64,000 bases of DNA from Cladorhizidae sp. MBARI D1340-BT2 (Eukaryota > Porifera > Demospongiae > Poecilosclerida > Cladorhizidae): the NCBI GenBank assembly GCA_028752905.1, contig JAQNBH010000007.1, positions 18,325,613-18,389,612 on the forward strand. The letters run 5' to 3'. The notes below the pieces were generated by a model. It was not told where the DNA came from. It did no database searches and worked only from the letters and a program-made list of their open reading frames with translations. How positions within the stretch are numbered: position 1 is the stretch's first letter; every line of letters begins with the position of its first letter. Positions 49,400-62,120 of the stretch are shown piece by piece. Position numbers and translations under genes: made by a program.

Positions 49400-51990
49400 T
49401 TGGAAATGGTTATAAGTTCAAACAATTGTGGATTGCCACCTAAAGGTGGTCAGTATATATCACCAAAATGACTGTGATAACAATATATAGTTACCTAGAT
49501 TTTATTAGGTTCACTATTTTAAGCAGAAGTCAACTTTTCTGGCATTTGATTTGATGCAGTTATAATATACCAAACTATGGAGGAATAACATTCATTAAAA
49601 CAACAAAAGCATAAATGTCAGATATTTTCCTTGCTCTTTCTAACCAAAGTATTATTTGTCCAATGTCAATCATGGTTTGGCCTTATCAAGGTGATGCATG
49701 ATAAATTGTCATGACAATGATTAATACATAGTGGTTGTGGTTGTGCATAGTCTTTGATAGTTGAGATCCAGCAGTCAAGCCCTACATCTCTGCTGAAGCT
49801 CTGATCCTTGGGTTTGAGGTAGATGTGCAGAGCTTCCTTCACAAGAAAATCCCTTCATTTTTCATTTGAAGTCTTCTCACAACAAGATTGGATGGTAGTT
49901 GTTCCATGAATGTTTAGCGATGGCATGCATCCACGTTTTACTCCAGTCTCCAACCTCTTCTGTTCTCCAATGTATAGACTTTCTCCCACAGCTGCATGGA
50001 ATGTGATGTATATATACTATATATATCATTATTGTTCTAGTTCCTGAAGATGAACACTTGTGTTGCTTGTGGATGCTTTCAAGGTACTGGATCATATGCC
50101 CAATCAGTTTCATTTGCTTGACTCCCAACTGCCAGGCATTTCCAAGGAAAAGAGATAAGATGTTTCCTAAATAGTATAATCAGTATGAAATTAACCTCAG
50201 GCAGGCACAAAATGATGATCTCTCATCTTTAAAAAAATAATTCAAAGCTTTCCAAATTCATGTCAATGGCAACTGCTGTGATTTGTCTTGGACAGGAAGT
50301 AAGCGATGTTCCATTGTTGACATGGTGAAAACTTAATCGGGTTAGCAAAATGATTGTGGTAACTTTGTTTTCATTCCACATGACCAGAGGTAATGCTATT
50401 GAAAAGATGGAATATGATCAGGAAAGTATGTGAAGCCATTATGCTTTAGTGGTGAAAATTCACTTCCGTTCCCTGCAAGAAAATCACTATAATTATGCCT
50501 CTAATGTCTATTTATATTCAGTGACTCCCTGGGTCACTGTATCCTAGCACTTGGTGAGGGGGTCACTGACAACTAGGGTATAATAGTGACTGGGGGTCAT
50601 TTTAAAGGGGATACAACGGAGATTAGCCTTAGCGCGTGAGCTTGCGACTAAAGGGAAGGATCGACAACGCCAGATTGTTAAACTGAGAAGCGAAGTCGGC
50701 CTACGCTGTTTCCGGACCTGGTATAGCCTCTGCCGTAGCACACTCGTGTAAGTGTTTATATAAAACGTGACGAGAATATTCGTACTGCTGTCCAACTAAC
50801 GGTGTCTCTGGTTGCAGTCTCTGCACGTAGTGTGTGTAACTAACTTGCTAAGGGCTACAGGCGCATGTGCTCACCCAGATGAAGCTGTAAGGTATCTTAT
50901 AACATTAACTGGCTGGTTAGGGCTGCTTACTTCAAGTGAATGAAGCAAGTAGTCTTCACTCAGCATTTGAATTTGGTTGCATAGAATGTGTCAACAGGAG
51001 TTAATATGGTGCTTGAATTATTCTGTGCCAAAGTTGCCAAGAAAACAAGAATTCATTCCGATTTGTTCTTTATGGGAAGCATTTGATGTGATGATTATTA
51101 TATTGAATACAATGTATAGGCAGTTCAAAGGTTTATTAGTTCTGGTTCATGTGTTTATTGGTGTGCTGTTGCGGTTGAACAGCTATTAACCATACTGAAC
51201 TCTTGCCACCTCAAGCTGCATTAAATTCAACCATGCATCTCTAATGAAAACAAGGATAGAGAACTGGCCCTCGACTTTAGAGTCAACCATAATCCATTAG
51301 CTATGAAAATGTATTATCGTCAGGACCATATGAATAATTATGGAACTCTCTAGTCCACTTTATACAGTTATGCACTGCTGCAAAAAAAAACAACCTTGGA
51401 GCCTTTTGTGGCCGTCGTAATAATTGGAAGTCTTATGGCCCCGTCGATCCAACAGTTAAACCATAGCCTCATTTATTCTAATTAATGGGTTGTGGTCAAG
51501 GCAGTTTCCTACAAAGGTAAGGGCGCCCTTGGATCCCCTCCCCACCAGAAATCGCAACAGATGATTACAAGGCTATTTGCTATTATTTGTATACGTTTAA
51601 AATTTGATTGAAGTCGACTGTTGAAGCCGAGAGGTCCTTCGATTAGCAATATGCATTAGTTTGCCAAGATTAATGTCACTGAGTCTAGACTGAAGAAGAT
51701 TTTTGATAAGCTTCATTTGACTGAGAATACTCAGCGGTAGCCATTCCAACTGGTAGAGCAAGCAAGATGTTGAGAAGTTTGAAGATATCTCGGCATATGC
51801 ACCTAAGGACTACATCTCTACTGCACACAAAATGCCTTCCCACCACCTGTATAAAACCCTAAGTGCTACAGGTACATTATATAGCATACTATATGTAATT
51901 ATATCTTACAGGAACTTATAGAGCTCATACACTTGTCACTATATAGCAGCATAGCAGCACAAAAATGTTATAGAAGTGAAGGGCAGAAAG
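49400..51990. other. Intergenic, no recognised gene
   Basis: Unique AT-rich sequence. ORFs of 60-85 codons on both strands show no family motifs and no supporting splice chain. Confidence 0.4.
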
Positions 51991-52024
51991 TTGAGTGTTT
52001 TTTGCACTTGGACAAGCATATATT

Positions 52025-52160
52025 CCTAGCCCTGGCCCTGGCCCTGGCCCTAGCCCTAGCCCTAGCCCTGGCTCTGGCCCTAGCCCTAGCCCTGGCTCTG
52101 GCCCTAGCCCTAGCCCTGGCCCTGGCTCTGGCCCTAGCCCTAGCCCTGGCCCTAGCTGCC
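52025..52160. repeat. Hexamer array CCCTGG/CCCTAG
   Basis: About 22 head-to-tail hexamers of GCCCTG and GCCCTA, with occasional GGCTCT. It is one transition away from telomeric CCCTAA but no pure CCCTAA unit occurs. Confidence 0.9.
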
Positions 52161-52169
52161 TATGGGACT

Positions 52170-53035
52170 ACTTTACCCTGATTCACGTAATGCGTTAACC
52201 ATGACTTCTTGTAAGGAGCATTCACAGCGTTAGATAGTCAAAATACTGTAGTTTTAATTTTAAAAAAATTGAAGATATCAGAAGTACCTACGGACATCCG
52301 GAAGGAGATTTGTCCCCCAACACTTCTCTAAACACAGTGTTTGCCCCTCCCCCTTTTTAAATGGAGTCCTGACCTAGTCTACATCCGTAAATACGAAAAG
52401 AAATTTGATAAAAAAATTTAAGGGATATTTATGGAATTACTGCACTGATGAATATCAGTTCCTATTATATGCTAATGCATTGCATTGCAATAGTTGATGC
52501 TGAAAGTGCTTGGACACATTTTTCTTGTTTTGTTTTGTTGTTTGTGAATCCCACACACTCATGTTGGATAGCAGAAGTTCTGTGGCTACATCCACACAGT
52601 TAGCAAGCCCAAGTGCATATGACATGTCTTTCAGAGTGTATTCAGGACATTTTACACTAGGGTAGGACACAGCCACTTGGTGTTAAAACAAGCATTCTGT
52701 GAAATTCCTCTCTGTGCTGTTTTATGCGAGCAGCAGATGATGAAGAGCTCTGGGCATGTCTGGTACATATACGAATGTCACTTCTGTCTCCAGCAGATGT
52801 CCTCAGAGCTACGGATGTGTAGTCAAGAGCTGTTTGCAGATATTCACTTCAAGCCATTTTGGATGTCACGGTAGCTCAGTCTCTGAGGTTTCAAAAGGAG
52901 CATCTTCCGAGTGAGCATCCCTGCATTTAGGTGCTAGTTGCTGTGTGTTGTACCTGTACTGTCTTGGGCGTGCTAGTTGACTTTAAAGACAGACATTTTG
53001 GTGGTCAAAATAGCTCAATCTCAGGTTCTGGGGAA
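52170..53035. other. Unique spacer
   Basis: No gene is recognised. Near the end, phrases such as GGTAGCTCAGTCTCTGAGGTT and AGCTCAATCTCAGGTTCTGG are a diverged pair preceding the next array. Confidence 0.4.
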
Positions 53036-53039
53036 CCAT

Positions 53040-54275
53040 CCTTGGCATGCTAGTTGGTGTGTAGTCCTACCTGTACTGCCATGCTAGTTGGTGTATAGTC
53101 CTACCTGTGCTGTAATGCTAGTTAGTGTGTAGTCCTACCTGTATTGCCATGCTAGTTGGTGTGTAGTCCTACCTGTACTGCCATGCTAGTTAGTGTGTAG
53201 TCCTACCTGTACTGCCATGCTAGTTGGTGTGTAGTCCTACCTGTATTGCCATGCTAGTTGGTGTGTAGTCCTACCTGTACTGCCATGCTAGTTAGTGTGT
53301 AGTCCTACCTGTACTGCCATGCTAGTTGGTGTATAGTCCTACCTGTGCTGTCATGCTAGTTAGTGTGTAGTCCTACCTGTATTGCCATGCTAGTTGGTGT
53401 GTAGTCCTACCTGTACTGCCATGCTAGTTAGTGTGTAGTCCTACCTGTACTGGCATGCTAGTTGGTGTGTAGTCCTACCTGTATTGCCATGCTAGTTGGT
53501 GTGTAGTCCTACCTGTACTGCCATGCTAGTTAGTGTGTAGTCCTACCTGTACTGCCATGCTAGTTAGTGTGTAGTCCTTCCTGTACTGCCATGCTAGTTA
53601 GTGTGTAGTCATACCTGTACTGCCATGCTAGTTAGTGTGTAGTCCTACCTGTACTGCCATGCTAGTTAGTGTGTAATCCTACCTGTACTGCCATGCTAGT
53701 TAGTGTGTAGTCATACCTGTACTGTCATGCTAGTTAGTGTGTAATCCTACCTGTACTGCCATGCTAGTTAGTGTGTAGTCCTACCTGTACTGTCATGCTA
53801 GTGAGTGTGTAGTCCTACCTGTACTGCCTTGCTAGTTAGTGTGTAATCCTACATGTACTGCCATGCTAGTTGGTGTGTAGTCCTACCTGTACTGCCATGC
53901 TAGTTAGTGTGTAGTCCTACCTGTACTGCCATGCTAGTTGGTGTGCAGTCATACCTGTACTGCCATGCTAGTTAGTGTGTAGTCCTACCTGTACTGTCAT
54001 GCTAGTGAGCGTGTAGTCCTACCTGTACTGCCATGCTAGTTAGTGTGTAGTCCTACCTGTACTGCCTTGCTAGTTGGTGTGTAGTCCTACCTGTACTGCC
54101 ATGCTAGTTAGTGTGTAGTCCTACCTGTACTGCCATGCTAGTTGGTGTGCAGTCATACCTGTACTGCCATGCAAGTTAGTGTGTAGTCCTACCTGTACTG
54201 CCATGCTAGTTGGTGTGTAGTCCTACCTGTACTGCCATGCTAGTTAGTGTGTAGTCCTACTTGTACTTCCATATG
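53040..54275. repeat. 34-bp minisatellite
   Basis: About 36 copies of TGCCATGCTAGTTAGTGTGT plus AGTCCTACCTGTAC, alternating GTTAGTGTG and GTTGGTGTG variants, with occasional ATACC or TGTCATG changes. No continuous frame persists. Confidence 0.95.
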
Positions 54276-54825
54276 GTGTCTGTGGTGGTGAATTGGTTCA
54301 GTGTAGCTGACACTTAATTAACTGGACTGTGATGTTGACTGTGTGTTGCATTGCTGCTGCCAGCTGCTACTCTGCTTAGTTGTGCATAGTAACAGCAAGC
54401 ATTACGCTTCTTTTTTTTCTTTGGCGGAAATGAACTCACTCTAGAATTTGTTTTCTTCTAACTATCTGTGAGGGGGAGGGAAGGGGGGGGAGTTACAGGA
54501 CTTTGAAAGATGGGGAGGATTTTGAAAGGTAGGGTAGGAAGGAAATAAGTTTTTGAAAGGAATGGGAGGGAGAGGAAAGAAACTTGACAGATGCTTTGGC
54601 CTAATGGAATGCTATATCACAGCTCTGTAGTAGCTACTATATTAATACAGCTGCACAGCTCTGTAGTAGCTACTATAGTAATACAGCTGCATAGTGATGA
54701 TAATGAGTATCAATGCAAAACTGAAATAGGTGACCAGCCCCCTCGAGGGGAAGGGAATTTTGAGACCCCAAAGACCCCCACCCCTGGCATAATATTCTAG
54801 CTTGGCAAGGATTCACGCAATAACT
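54276..54825. other. Spacer between arrays
   Basis: This contains a G-rich run (54,470-54,570) and a tandem pair of ACAGCTCTGTAGTAGCTACT (54,618 and 54,656). No gene was seen. Confidence 0.5.
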
Positions 54826-54829
54826 CGAT

Positions 54830-56695
54830 ATCAAGGAGAGCAACATTTTGAAAACAAGAACTCCGTGCCAAGGAGATATTTAGAATACAAGAACTCCAAG
54901 CCAAGGAGAGCAACGTTTAGAAAACAAGAACTCCATGCCAAGGAGAGCAACATTTATAATACAAGAACTCCATCCCAAGGAGAGCAACATTTATAATACA
55001 AGAACTCCATCCCAAGGAGAGCAACATTTATAATACAAGAACTCCATCCCAAGGAGAGCAACATTTATAATACAAGAACTCCATCCCAAGGAGAGCAACA
55101 TTTAGAATACATGAACTCAATGCTAAGGAGAGGATAAAATTAGAATACAAGAACTCCATGCCAAGGAGAGCAACATTTGGAGTACAAGAACTCTAATGTC
55201 AATGAGAGCAACATTTAGAATACATGAACTCAATGTTAAGGAGAGCATTTAGAATACAAGAACTCTATGCCAAGGAGAGCAACATTTAGAGTACAAGAAC
55301 TCCATCCCAAGGAGAGAAAAATTTAGAGTACAAGAACTCCATGCCAAGGAGAGCAACATTTAGAATACATGAACTCCATGCCAAGGAGAGCAACATTTAT
55401 AATACAAGAACTCCATCCCAAGGAGAGCAACATTTATAATACAAGAACTCCATCCCAAGGAGAGCAACATTTAGAGTACCAGAACTCCATGCCAGGGAGA
55501 GCAAGATTTATAATACAAGAACTCCATCCCAAGGAGAGCAACATTTAGAGTACCAGAACTCCATGCCAGGGAGAGCAAGATTTATAATACAAGAACTCCA
55601 TCCCAAGGAGAGCAACATTTATAATACTCCAAGCCAAGGAGAGCAACATTTAGAATAAAAGATCCCATCCCAAGGAGAGCAAATTTTAGAGTACAAGAAC
55701 TCCATGCCAAGGAGAGCAACATTTAGAATACATGAACTCAATGCTATGGAGAGGATTTAGAATACAAGAACTCCATGCCAAGGAGAGCAACATTTGGAGT
55801 ACAAGAACTCTAATGTCAATGAGAGCAACATTTAGAATACATGAACTCAATGTTAAGGAGAGCATTTAGAATACAAGAACTCTATGCCAAGGAGAGCAAC
55901 ATTTAGAGTACAAGAACTCCATCCCAAGGAGAGAAAAATTTGGAGTACAAGAACTCTATGCAAGATTTATAATACAAGAACTCCATCCCAAGGAGAGCAA
56001 CATTTAGAGTACCAGAACTCCATGCCAGGGAGAGCAAGATTTATAATACAAGAACTCCATCCCAAGGAGAGCAACATTTATAATACTCCAAGCCAAGGAG
56101 AGCAACATTTATAATACTCCAAGCCAAGGAGAGCAACATTTAGAATAAAAGATCCCATCCCAAGGAGAGCAAATTTTAGAGTACAAGAACTCCATGCCAA
56201 GGAGAGCAACATTTAGAATACATGAACTCAATGCTAAGGAGAGGATTTAGAATTCAAGAACTCCATGCCAAGGAGAGCAACATTTAGAATACATGAACTC
56301 AATGTTAAGGAGAGCATTTAGAATACAAGAACTCTATGCCAAGGAGAGCAACATTTAGAGTACAAGAACTCCATCCCAAGGAGAGAAAAATTTAGAGTAC
56401 AAGAACTCCATGCCAAGGAGAGCAACATTTAGAATACAAGAACTCCATGCCAAGGAGAGCAACATTTAGAAAACAAGAACTCCATGCCAGGGAGAGCAAC
56501 ATTTAGAATACAAGAACTCCATGCCAAGGAGAGCAACATTTATAATACAAGAACTCCATGCCAAGGAGAGCAACATTTAGAATACAAGAACTCCATGCCA
56601 AGGAGAGCAACATTTATAATACAAGAACTCCATGCCAAGGAGAGCAACATTTAGAATACAAGAACTCCATGCCAAGGAGAGCAACATTTATATAA
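54830..56695. repeat. 37-bp minisatellite
   Basis: About 50 copies of AAGGAGAGCAACATTTAGAA plus TACAAGAACTCCATGCC, with shortened units (ATAATACTCC) and recurring blocks of several variant units (55,130-55,330 versus 55,740-55,940), pointing to higher-order duplication. ORFs are short and repeat-derived. Confidence 0.95.
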
Positions 56696-56699
56696 CAGC

Positions 56700-57240
56700 C
56701 ACCAGAAAGCTAGAGGGGGTATAGGTGCGGGAAAATGCAGAACCTTCCCTTGGCCCCCTTTTTGTTTTTTATTTGTTTTCCCTTCATCTCTGATGGCGAT
56801 AATTTGAAGGAGGTGTGTTCAGGTGTGACCTGCGACTCAAATCACTTATGGTTACTATGTATAAACAGAATGTCACCTGAAAATTATACATAGCTCACTG
56901 ACATGACAGTGATCCATTTATGTAATTTTAAAAAGCTTCAAATATACATACAGTACAATAATTAATTATTAATGTGGACCGTGTGGTCAAAGATGGTCAG
57001 AGATGTTGAGGGAAGAATATCTGACATTTCCTCTGGTAATTGCTATTAGATACGGTCACATGATGCTATGGTGTAGCTATAACAACATGTTAAAGTTTAC
57101 CTTGAGATTTTGTTGGCCTGGACTGCGAACCATTCAACAGAACACAACTCATGAGTGTGAATGTTTAGGGATCTGACTTTTAAAGAACCTTTGCTGGTTG
57201 TGAAACAGTATCAGGCCAAGAACCCGCCCTGCATGTATAC
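56700..57240. other. Spacer, no recognised gene
   Basis: Unique sequence with a short G-rich start and AT-rich middle. Nothing specific was seen. Confidence 0.4.
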
Positions 57241-57244
57241 AGCT

Positions 57245-57960
57245 ACTGCCTAAGCCTGACTACTGCCTAAGCCTGACTACTGCCCTAACCCTGGCTACTG
57301 CCCTAAGCTTGGCTACTACCCTAACCCTGGCTTCTGCCCTAACCCTGGCTACTGCCCTAACCCTGGCTACTGCCCTAACCATGGCTACTGCCCTAACCAT
57401 GGCTACTACCCTAACCCTGGCTTCTGCCCTAACCCTGGCTACTGTCCTAACCCTGGCTACTGTCCTAACCCTAGTTACTGCCCTAACCCTAGCTACTGCC
57501 CTAACCCTGGCTACTACCCTAACCCTAGCTACTGTCCTAAGCCTGGCTACTACCCTAACCCTAGTTACTGCCCTAAGCCTGGCTACTGCCCTAACTCTGG
57601 CCTGCTGCCCTACCCTAGCTACTGCCCTAACCCTGGCTACTGCCCTAAGCCTAGCTATTGCCCTAGCCCTGGCTACTGCCTAACTCTGGCCTGCCGCCCT
57701 ACCCTAGCTACTGCCCTAAGCCTGGCTATTGCCTTAACCCTGGCTACTGTCCTAACCCTAGCTACTGCCCTAACCCACCCTAGCCACTGCCATAACCCTA
57801 GCTACCCACCTAACCTACCCTAGCCACTGCCATAAACCTAGCTTCTGACCTAACCCTAGCTACTCTCCTAGCCCTAGTTTTAACATAACTCTAGCTACTC
57901 TCCTAACCTAATCTACTGCCATAATGCCATAACTGTATCTACATGTATACTGCAATAATC
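57245..57960. repeat. 18-bp telomere-like minisatellite
   Basis: Units of CCCTAACCCTGGCTACTG with variants (CCCTAAGCCTGG, CCATGGCTACTG, CCCTAACCCTAGCTACTG). About 35 copies, decaying to the right. The ORF 57,309-57,683 (A-T-L-T-L repeats) is a by-product of the 18-bp period. Confidence 0.93.
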
Positions 57961-58231
57961 CCTAGCAACTGCTCTGCCCTGTACAGCAGTGGTGATGATG
58001 TTATCAGGGCTTTATTTAATTAAGAACAAGTCTGAAAACCGTGGTTTACCATTTAAAGTGCCAGATCTTTGCACAATTCATGCTATGGTCCTGATTTATA
58101 TACCAAAATGTAGCCAATGCAGCCAATGCAGTATGCTTTCTGATTGTACATGTAGGTTTTGTTTTGCCATATATGTTTATCTTTTGGAACTGCAAGTGGG
58201 AATGTGAAGTAAGGTCAGTGCACCAAATCCG

Positions 58232-59260
58232 TTAACATGAGATAGCATGGGTATGGAACATGAGATAGGTATTAACATGAGATAGCATGGGTATGGAACA
58301 TGAGATAGCATGGTATGGTATTAACATGAGATAGGTATTAACATGAGATAGCATGGGTATGGAACATGAGATAGCATGGTATGGTATTAACATGAGATAG
58401 GTATTAACATGAGATAGCATGGGTATGGAACATGAGATAGCATGGTATGGTATTAACATGAGATAGGTATTAACATGAGATAGCATGGGTATGGAACATG
58501 AGATAGCATGGTATGGTATTAACATGAGATAGCATGGGTATGGAACATGAGATAGCATGGTATGGTATTAACATGAGATAGGTATTAACATGAGATAGCA
58601 TGGGTATGGAACATGAGATAGCATGGTATGGTATTAACATGAGATAGCATGGGTATGGAACATGAGATAGCATGGGTATGGAACATGAGATAGCATGGTA
58701 TGGTATTAACATGAGATAGCATGGGTATGGAACATGAGATAGCATGGGTATGGAACATGAGATAGCATGGTATGGTATTAACATGAGATAGCATGGGTAT
58801 GGAACATGAGATAGCATGGTATGGTATTAACATGAGATAGGTATTAACATGAGATAGCATGGGTATGGAACATGAGATAGCATGGTATGGTATTAACATG
58901 AGATAGCATGGGTATGGAACATGAGATAGCATGGGTATGGAACATGAGATAGCATGGTATGGTATTAACATGAGATAGCATGGGTATGGAACATGAGATA
59001 GCATGGTATGGTATTAACATGAGATAGGTATTAACATGAGATAGCATGGGTATGGAACATGAGATAGCATGGTATGGTATTAACATGAGATAGCATGGGT
59101 ATGGAACATGAGATAGCATGGGTATGGAACATGAGATAGCATGGTATGGTATTAACATGAGATAGCATGGGTATGGAACATGAGATAGCATGGGTATGGT
59201 ATTAACATGAGATAGCATGGGTATGGAACATGAGATAGCATGGGTATGGAACATGAGATC
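58232..59260. repeat. Compound 23-bp/short-unit minisatellite
   Basis: Built from ACATGAGATAGCATGGGTAT plus GGA, ACATGAGATAGCATGGTATGGTATTA and ACATGAGATAGGTATTA, arranged in recurring multi-unit blocks. Minus-strand ORFs (MLSHVPYPCYLM repeats) are artefacts. Confidence 0.95.
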
Positions 59261-59339
59261 GATGGCTCAGCTTCACATTGTGCAATTTTTGCCACCCTGC
59301 AAATTTACTGACCAGTGGTGTTTATATTATATTTCTCTA

Positions 59340-59990
59340 CGAACCTTGCTATTTCATATACACGTACATGTATATACTGTACTGTATGTACTACTGTATG
59401 TACATACATAAGTGTATATGTATTGTATGTATATACTGTAGTGTATGTACATGTATATATGCATATACTGTACTGTGTGTACATGTATTATGTGAATATA
59501 CTGTGCTGCATATACATATGCATACTGTATGTGCATACATGTGTATTGTATGCATATAATATACTGTACTGTATGTACATACATAAGTGCATATGAATTG
59601 TATGTACATACTGTAGTGTATGTATATATGATATACTGTGCTGCATATACATATGCATACTGTATGTGCATACATGTGTATATATGTATTGTGTGTATAT
59701 AATATACTGTACAGTATGTACATACATAAGTGCATATGAATTGTATGTACATACTGTAGTGTATGTATATATGCATATACTGTGCTACATATACATATAC
59801 ATACTTTATACTGTATGCACATGTGTATACTGTATGTACTGTACTGTACTGTGTGTATATACATTATATTATAGTGTATGTATACATATACTGTGCCACA
59901 TATACATACTTTATACTGTATGTATATGATGTGCTGAGTACCACGATGTGTGTGTGGTGTGTGTGTGGTGTGTGTGTGTGTGTGTGAATA
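59340..59990. repeat. Diverged TGTATGTACATAC-rich array and TG tract
   Basis: An AT-rich array of phrases such as TATACTGTACTGTATGTACA and GTGCATACATGTGTAT, with larger duplications (59,560-59,630 versus 59,705-59,775). It ends in a (TG)n tract (59,945-59,985) that abuts a coding exon. ORFs rich in Y/C/H on both strands are non-genic. Confidence 0.88.
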
Positions 59991-59999
59991 GTCTTGCAG

Positions 60000-60179
60000 T
60001 CTATGGAACAGAAGTTGGTGTGGAATTCTCCTGAGGAGGCCAAGAAACAGAAGCAAGCGAGTGCAGAATCTCTTATCATCTGCAAGGAGGAGCGATTTAA
60101 ACTGCGTCAGTGCTTCCGTACGTCATTGCTAGGCTACTGCACCAAGGAGCAAACAAACTTCTGGGAGTGCTTTAATAAG
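60000..60179 (+). CDS. Exon of a twin-CX9C (CHCH domain) protein
   Basis: A 60-codon exon, phase 0 at both ends, lies between acceptor CTTGCAG (59,999) and donor GTACAT (60,180). It encodes an amphipathic charged stretch then C-KEERFKLRQ-C and C-TKEQTNFWE-C, two exact CX9C motifs separated by 8 residues. This is the coiled-coil-helix-coiled-coil-helix fold of small intermembrane-space mitochondrial proteins oxidised by MIA40/CHCHD4 (family knowledge). A methionine at 60,003 could be the start if upstream exons are non-coding. The partner exons were not found: left lies satellite, and right I saw no clear continuation. The specific family member is not assignable. Confidence 0.65.
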
Positions 60180-60199
60180 GTACATACTTGCAAATGTTG

Positions 60200-60714
60200 T
60201 TGTTGTTGTTGTTGTTGCTGTTGCTGTTTTTAATTTTTTTAATTTTTTTAAATCAGGCCAACCCAACAAAGTGTGACCTCATACATGTTTACCATGTGGT
60301 ATATCGTGTGGATAGACGTTGAAGGTTTTCAACAAAAACAATTCCCCCCCTCTCAAAGAGGAGGTGCATTCCCTGTCCTGCTAGGAGCTAGGTTTGTCTC
60401 TCATGGAAGACCCTTTACAGCACCAGGCAGGGCTAAGCTACACCTGCAGGCCCACTGTGGGGATGAGGCAGTCATTGCAGGCCTGATCCACCTCAACTTG
60501 GTTCTTGTCGGACCGAGAGAGAGAGCTAATTTGAGCCGACTAACAGAACTTACCATACATATATCCTCGATTAGGAATCACCCCTCCAATTGTAACTGCG
60601 GAAACAAATATGCGAGGCCCCACCCATCAATTAATAAATTATCAACCTATTATTGAGGTTAAGTGCATAATTAAGTGTATAGCACAACAAAACATGTCAA
60701 CCAAGATAATGGCA
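60200..60714. other. Spacer after the CHCH exon
   Basis: A TTG-repeat (60,197-60,230) is followed by moderately GC-rich sequence with an ORF (60,273-60,656) that shows no family motif. Its end (CCAATTGTAACTGCGGAAAC) resembles the tail of the SINE-like element at 9.5 kb, so part of this may be a SINE. Confidence 0.4.
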
Positions 60715-60890
60715 GAGGTCATGTAGGTTGATGAGAGGAGCTGCAAGAATATGGCAGAGGTCCAGTGCAGCAGGTCGATGAGAGGAGCTGCAAGAATATG
60801 GCAGAGGTCCAGTGCAGCAGGTCGATGAGAGGAGCTGCAAGAATATGGCAGAGGTCCAGTCCAGCAGGTCGATGAGAGGAGCTGCATGTA
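60715..60890. repeat. 47-bp tandem repeat, about 4 copies
   Basis: Copies of GATGAGAGGAGCTGCAAGAA plus TATGGCAGAGGTCCAGTGCAGCAGGTC. The first and last copies are partial. Confidence 0.9.
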
Positions 60891-60894
60891 TACT

Positions 60895-61640
60895 GCAACT
60901 TTCAAGCTTCAAACTTGAATTTGCAGAGATGAACAGCAATGGAAGTGCAGGTGGATGCCACAGCTTGTGGGGTGAACGAGAGGCGGGTGAGTGGTGGGCG
61001 GAAAGTAGCACTTCCTGAGGGGGGGAGGAGTTATTGGCATGGGCGGAGTCACTGAGAGAGTTCAAAACTGAAGGTCTGCCTCCCGGAATGAAGAGGACGA
61101 AAAAAACTTCTTGTAGATTGTAGTAATTAGCCTGGATCCTAGAGTGTATGTAGCTAGACTGCTGAGCTAGGGGCACTTTGTGCAATTCTGCACTCAATGA
61201 GAGTGCCATCCTTGCCCAGTACAATGACTCGGCGAGGACCATGCTAGCTTAGCAGGCTTGCGAAGCCACACAATCAACATACTGCTGCACAAGCACCTCA
61301 CACGCTCACTCTGCAAAGGTGGAGCTAATCGGGCACTTGGATAATAGTAACCGCCCATCCATAGGATGGCAATCGCAGGTAGATTGGATTGGACTGGTAA
61401 CCATGGTTCCTGTTTGAGACAGTATGGTTGTACCTACTTGATTTTTGTTGGGGGGTGGGGTGGGGGGAATTTTGGAGGCCCAAGCCAAAATAAACATGTT
61501 TCTGGTATTTATAACGGCTGCTCAGCACCTGCCGTCCAAAAAAAATCAGGTTGGGGGGGGGGGGGGGGGATAATGGCGATGAAAATGCAGAAAATGGGAG
61601 GAGTTTTTTTGTTTTTTAATTATTTTTCCATAAGACGATG
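60895..61640. other. Spacer with G-rich runs
   Basis: No gene is recognised. There is a poly-G run at 61,552-61,569 and a GGGGTGGGG stretch near 61,450. The phrase ATAATAGTAACCGCCCATCC (61,343) resembles the SINE tail at 9.5 kb. Confidence 0.4.
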
Positions 61641-62120
61641 CTTGACTAGAGTCCTCCGAGAATAGCTGGAGTAGTCCTCGACATCATCACAGCATCTGAG
61701 GTCGATTGGAGCAGCTGTATTCGAAACAGCTACCGAAAGATCAATCAGACTAGCTCTCGGAGTCGCTCTCAACATCAGTACAGTTGAACGAATGTTCAGG
61801 TACTGCCTCCGATGACTGCACCCTCAATTGGACCAGCTCCTGGAAACGCTACAGATGGAGAACAGCTGCTTGACTGGAGTGGCTTCATCATCGCCTCAGC
61901 CTACTGGCTGCCCGACTGCAGTAGCTCTCGACGTCACTATATGTAGCTGACAGTCGCTTGGACGCTGTATCCAGACATTGCTGCAGTTGACTGGCAATGT
62001 TCAATGCAGTAGCTCTCTACACCACCACAGCTCACTGGCTTCTTGACTGGATACTGGACTAGCTCTTGGAATCTTTAAAGCTTACCTGCTACTCGAATGC
62101 TGTGGCTCTGGACGGGACAC
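61640..62120. repeat. Highly diverged array, about 60-70 bp period
   Basis: Recurring but degenerate phrases such as CTTGACTGGAGT, GCAGTAGCTCTCGACGTCAC, GACTAGCTCTCGGAGTC and GACTAGCTCTTGGAATC at roughly regular spacing indicate an old tandem array. The period is judged by eye. Confidence 0.5.

Noticed and set aside
57309..57683. 124-codon ALTLAT-repeat ORF
   Set aside because: This is a consequence of the 18-bp period; it is not conserved and lies wholly in the array.
58232..59254. Minus-strand MLSHVPYPC repeat ORFs
   Set aside because: These are repeat artefacts with several overlapping equivalents.
59354..60056. 221-codon minus-strand ORF rich in Y, C and H
   Set aside because: It lies in the TGTATGTACATAC array with matching ORFs in other frames. 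The true exon nearby is on the plus strand.
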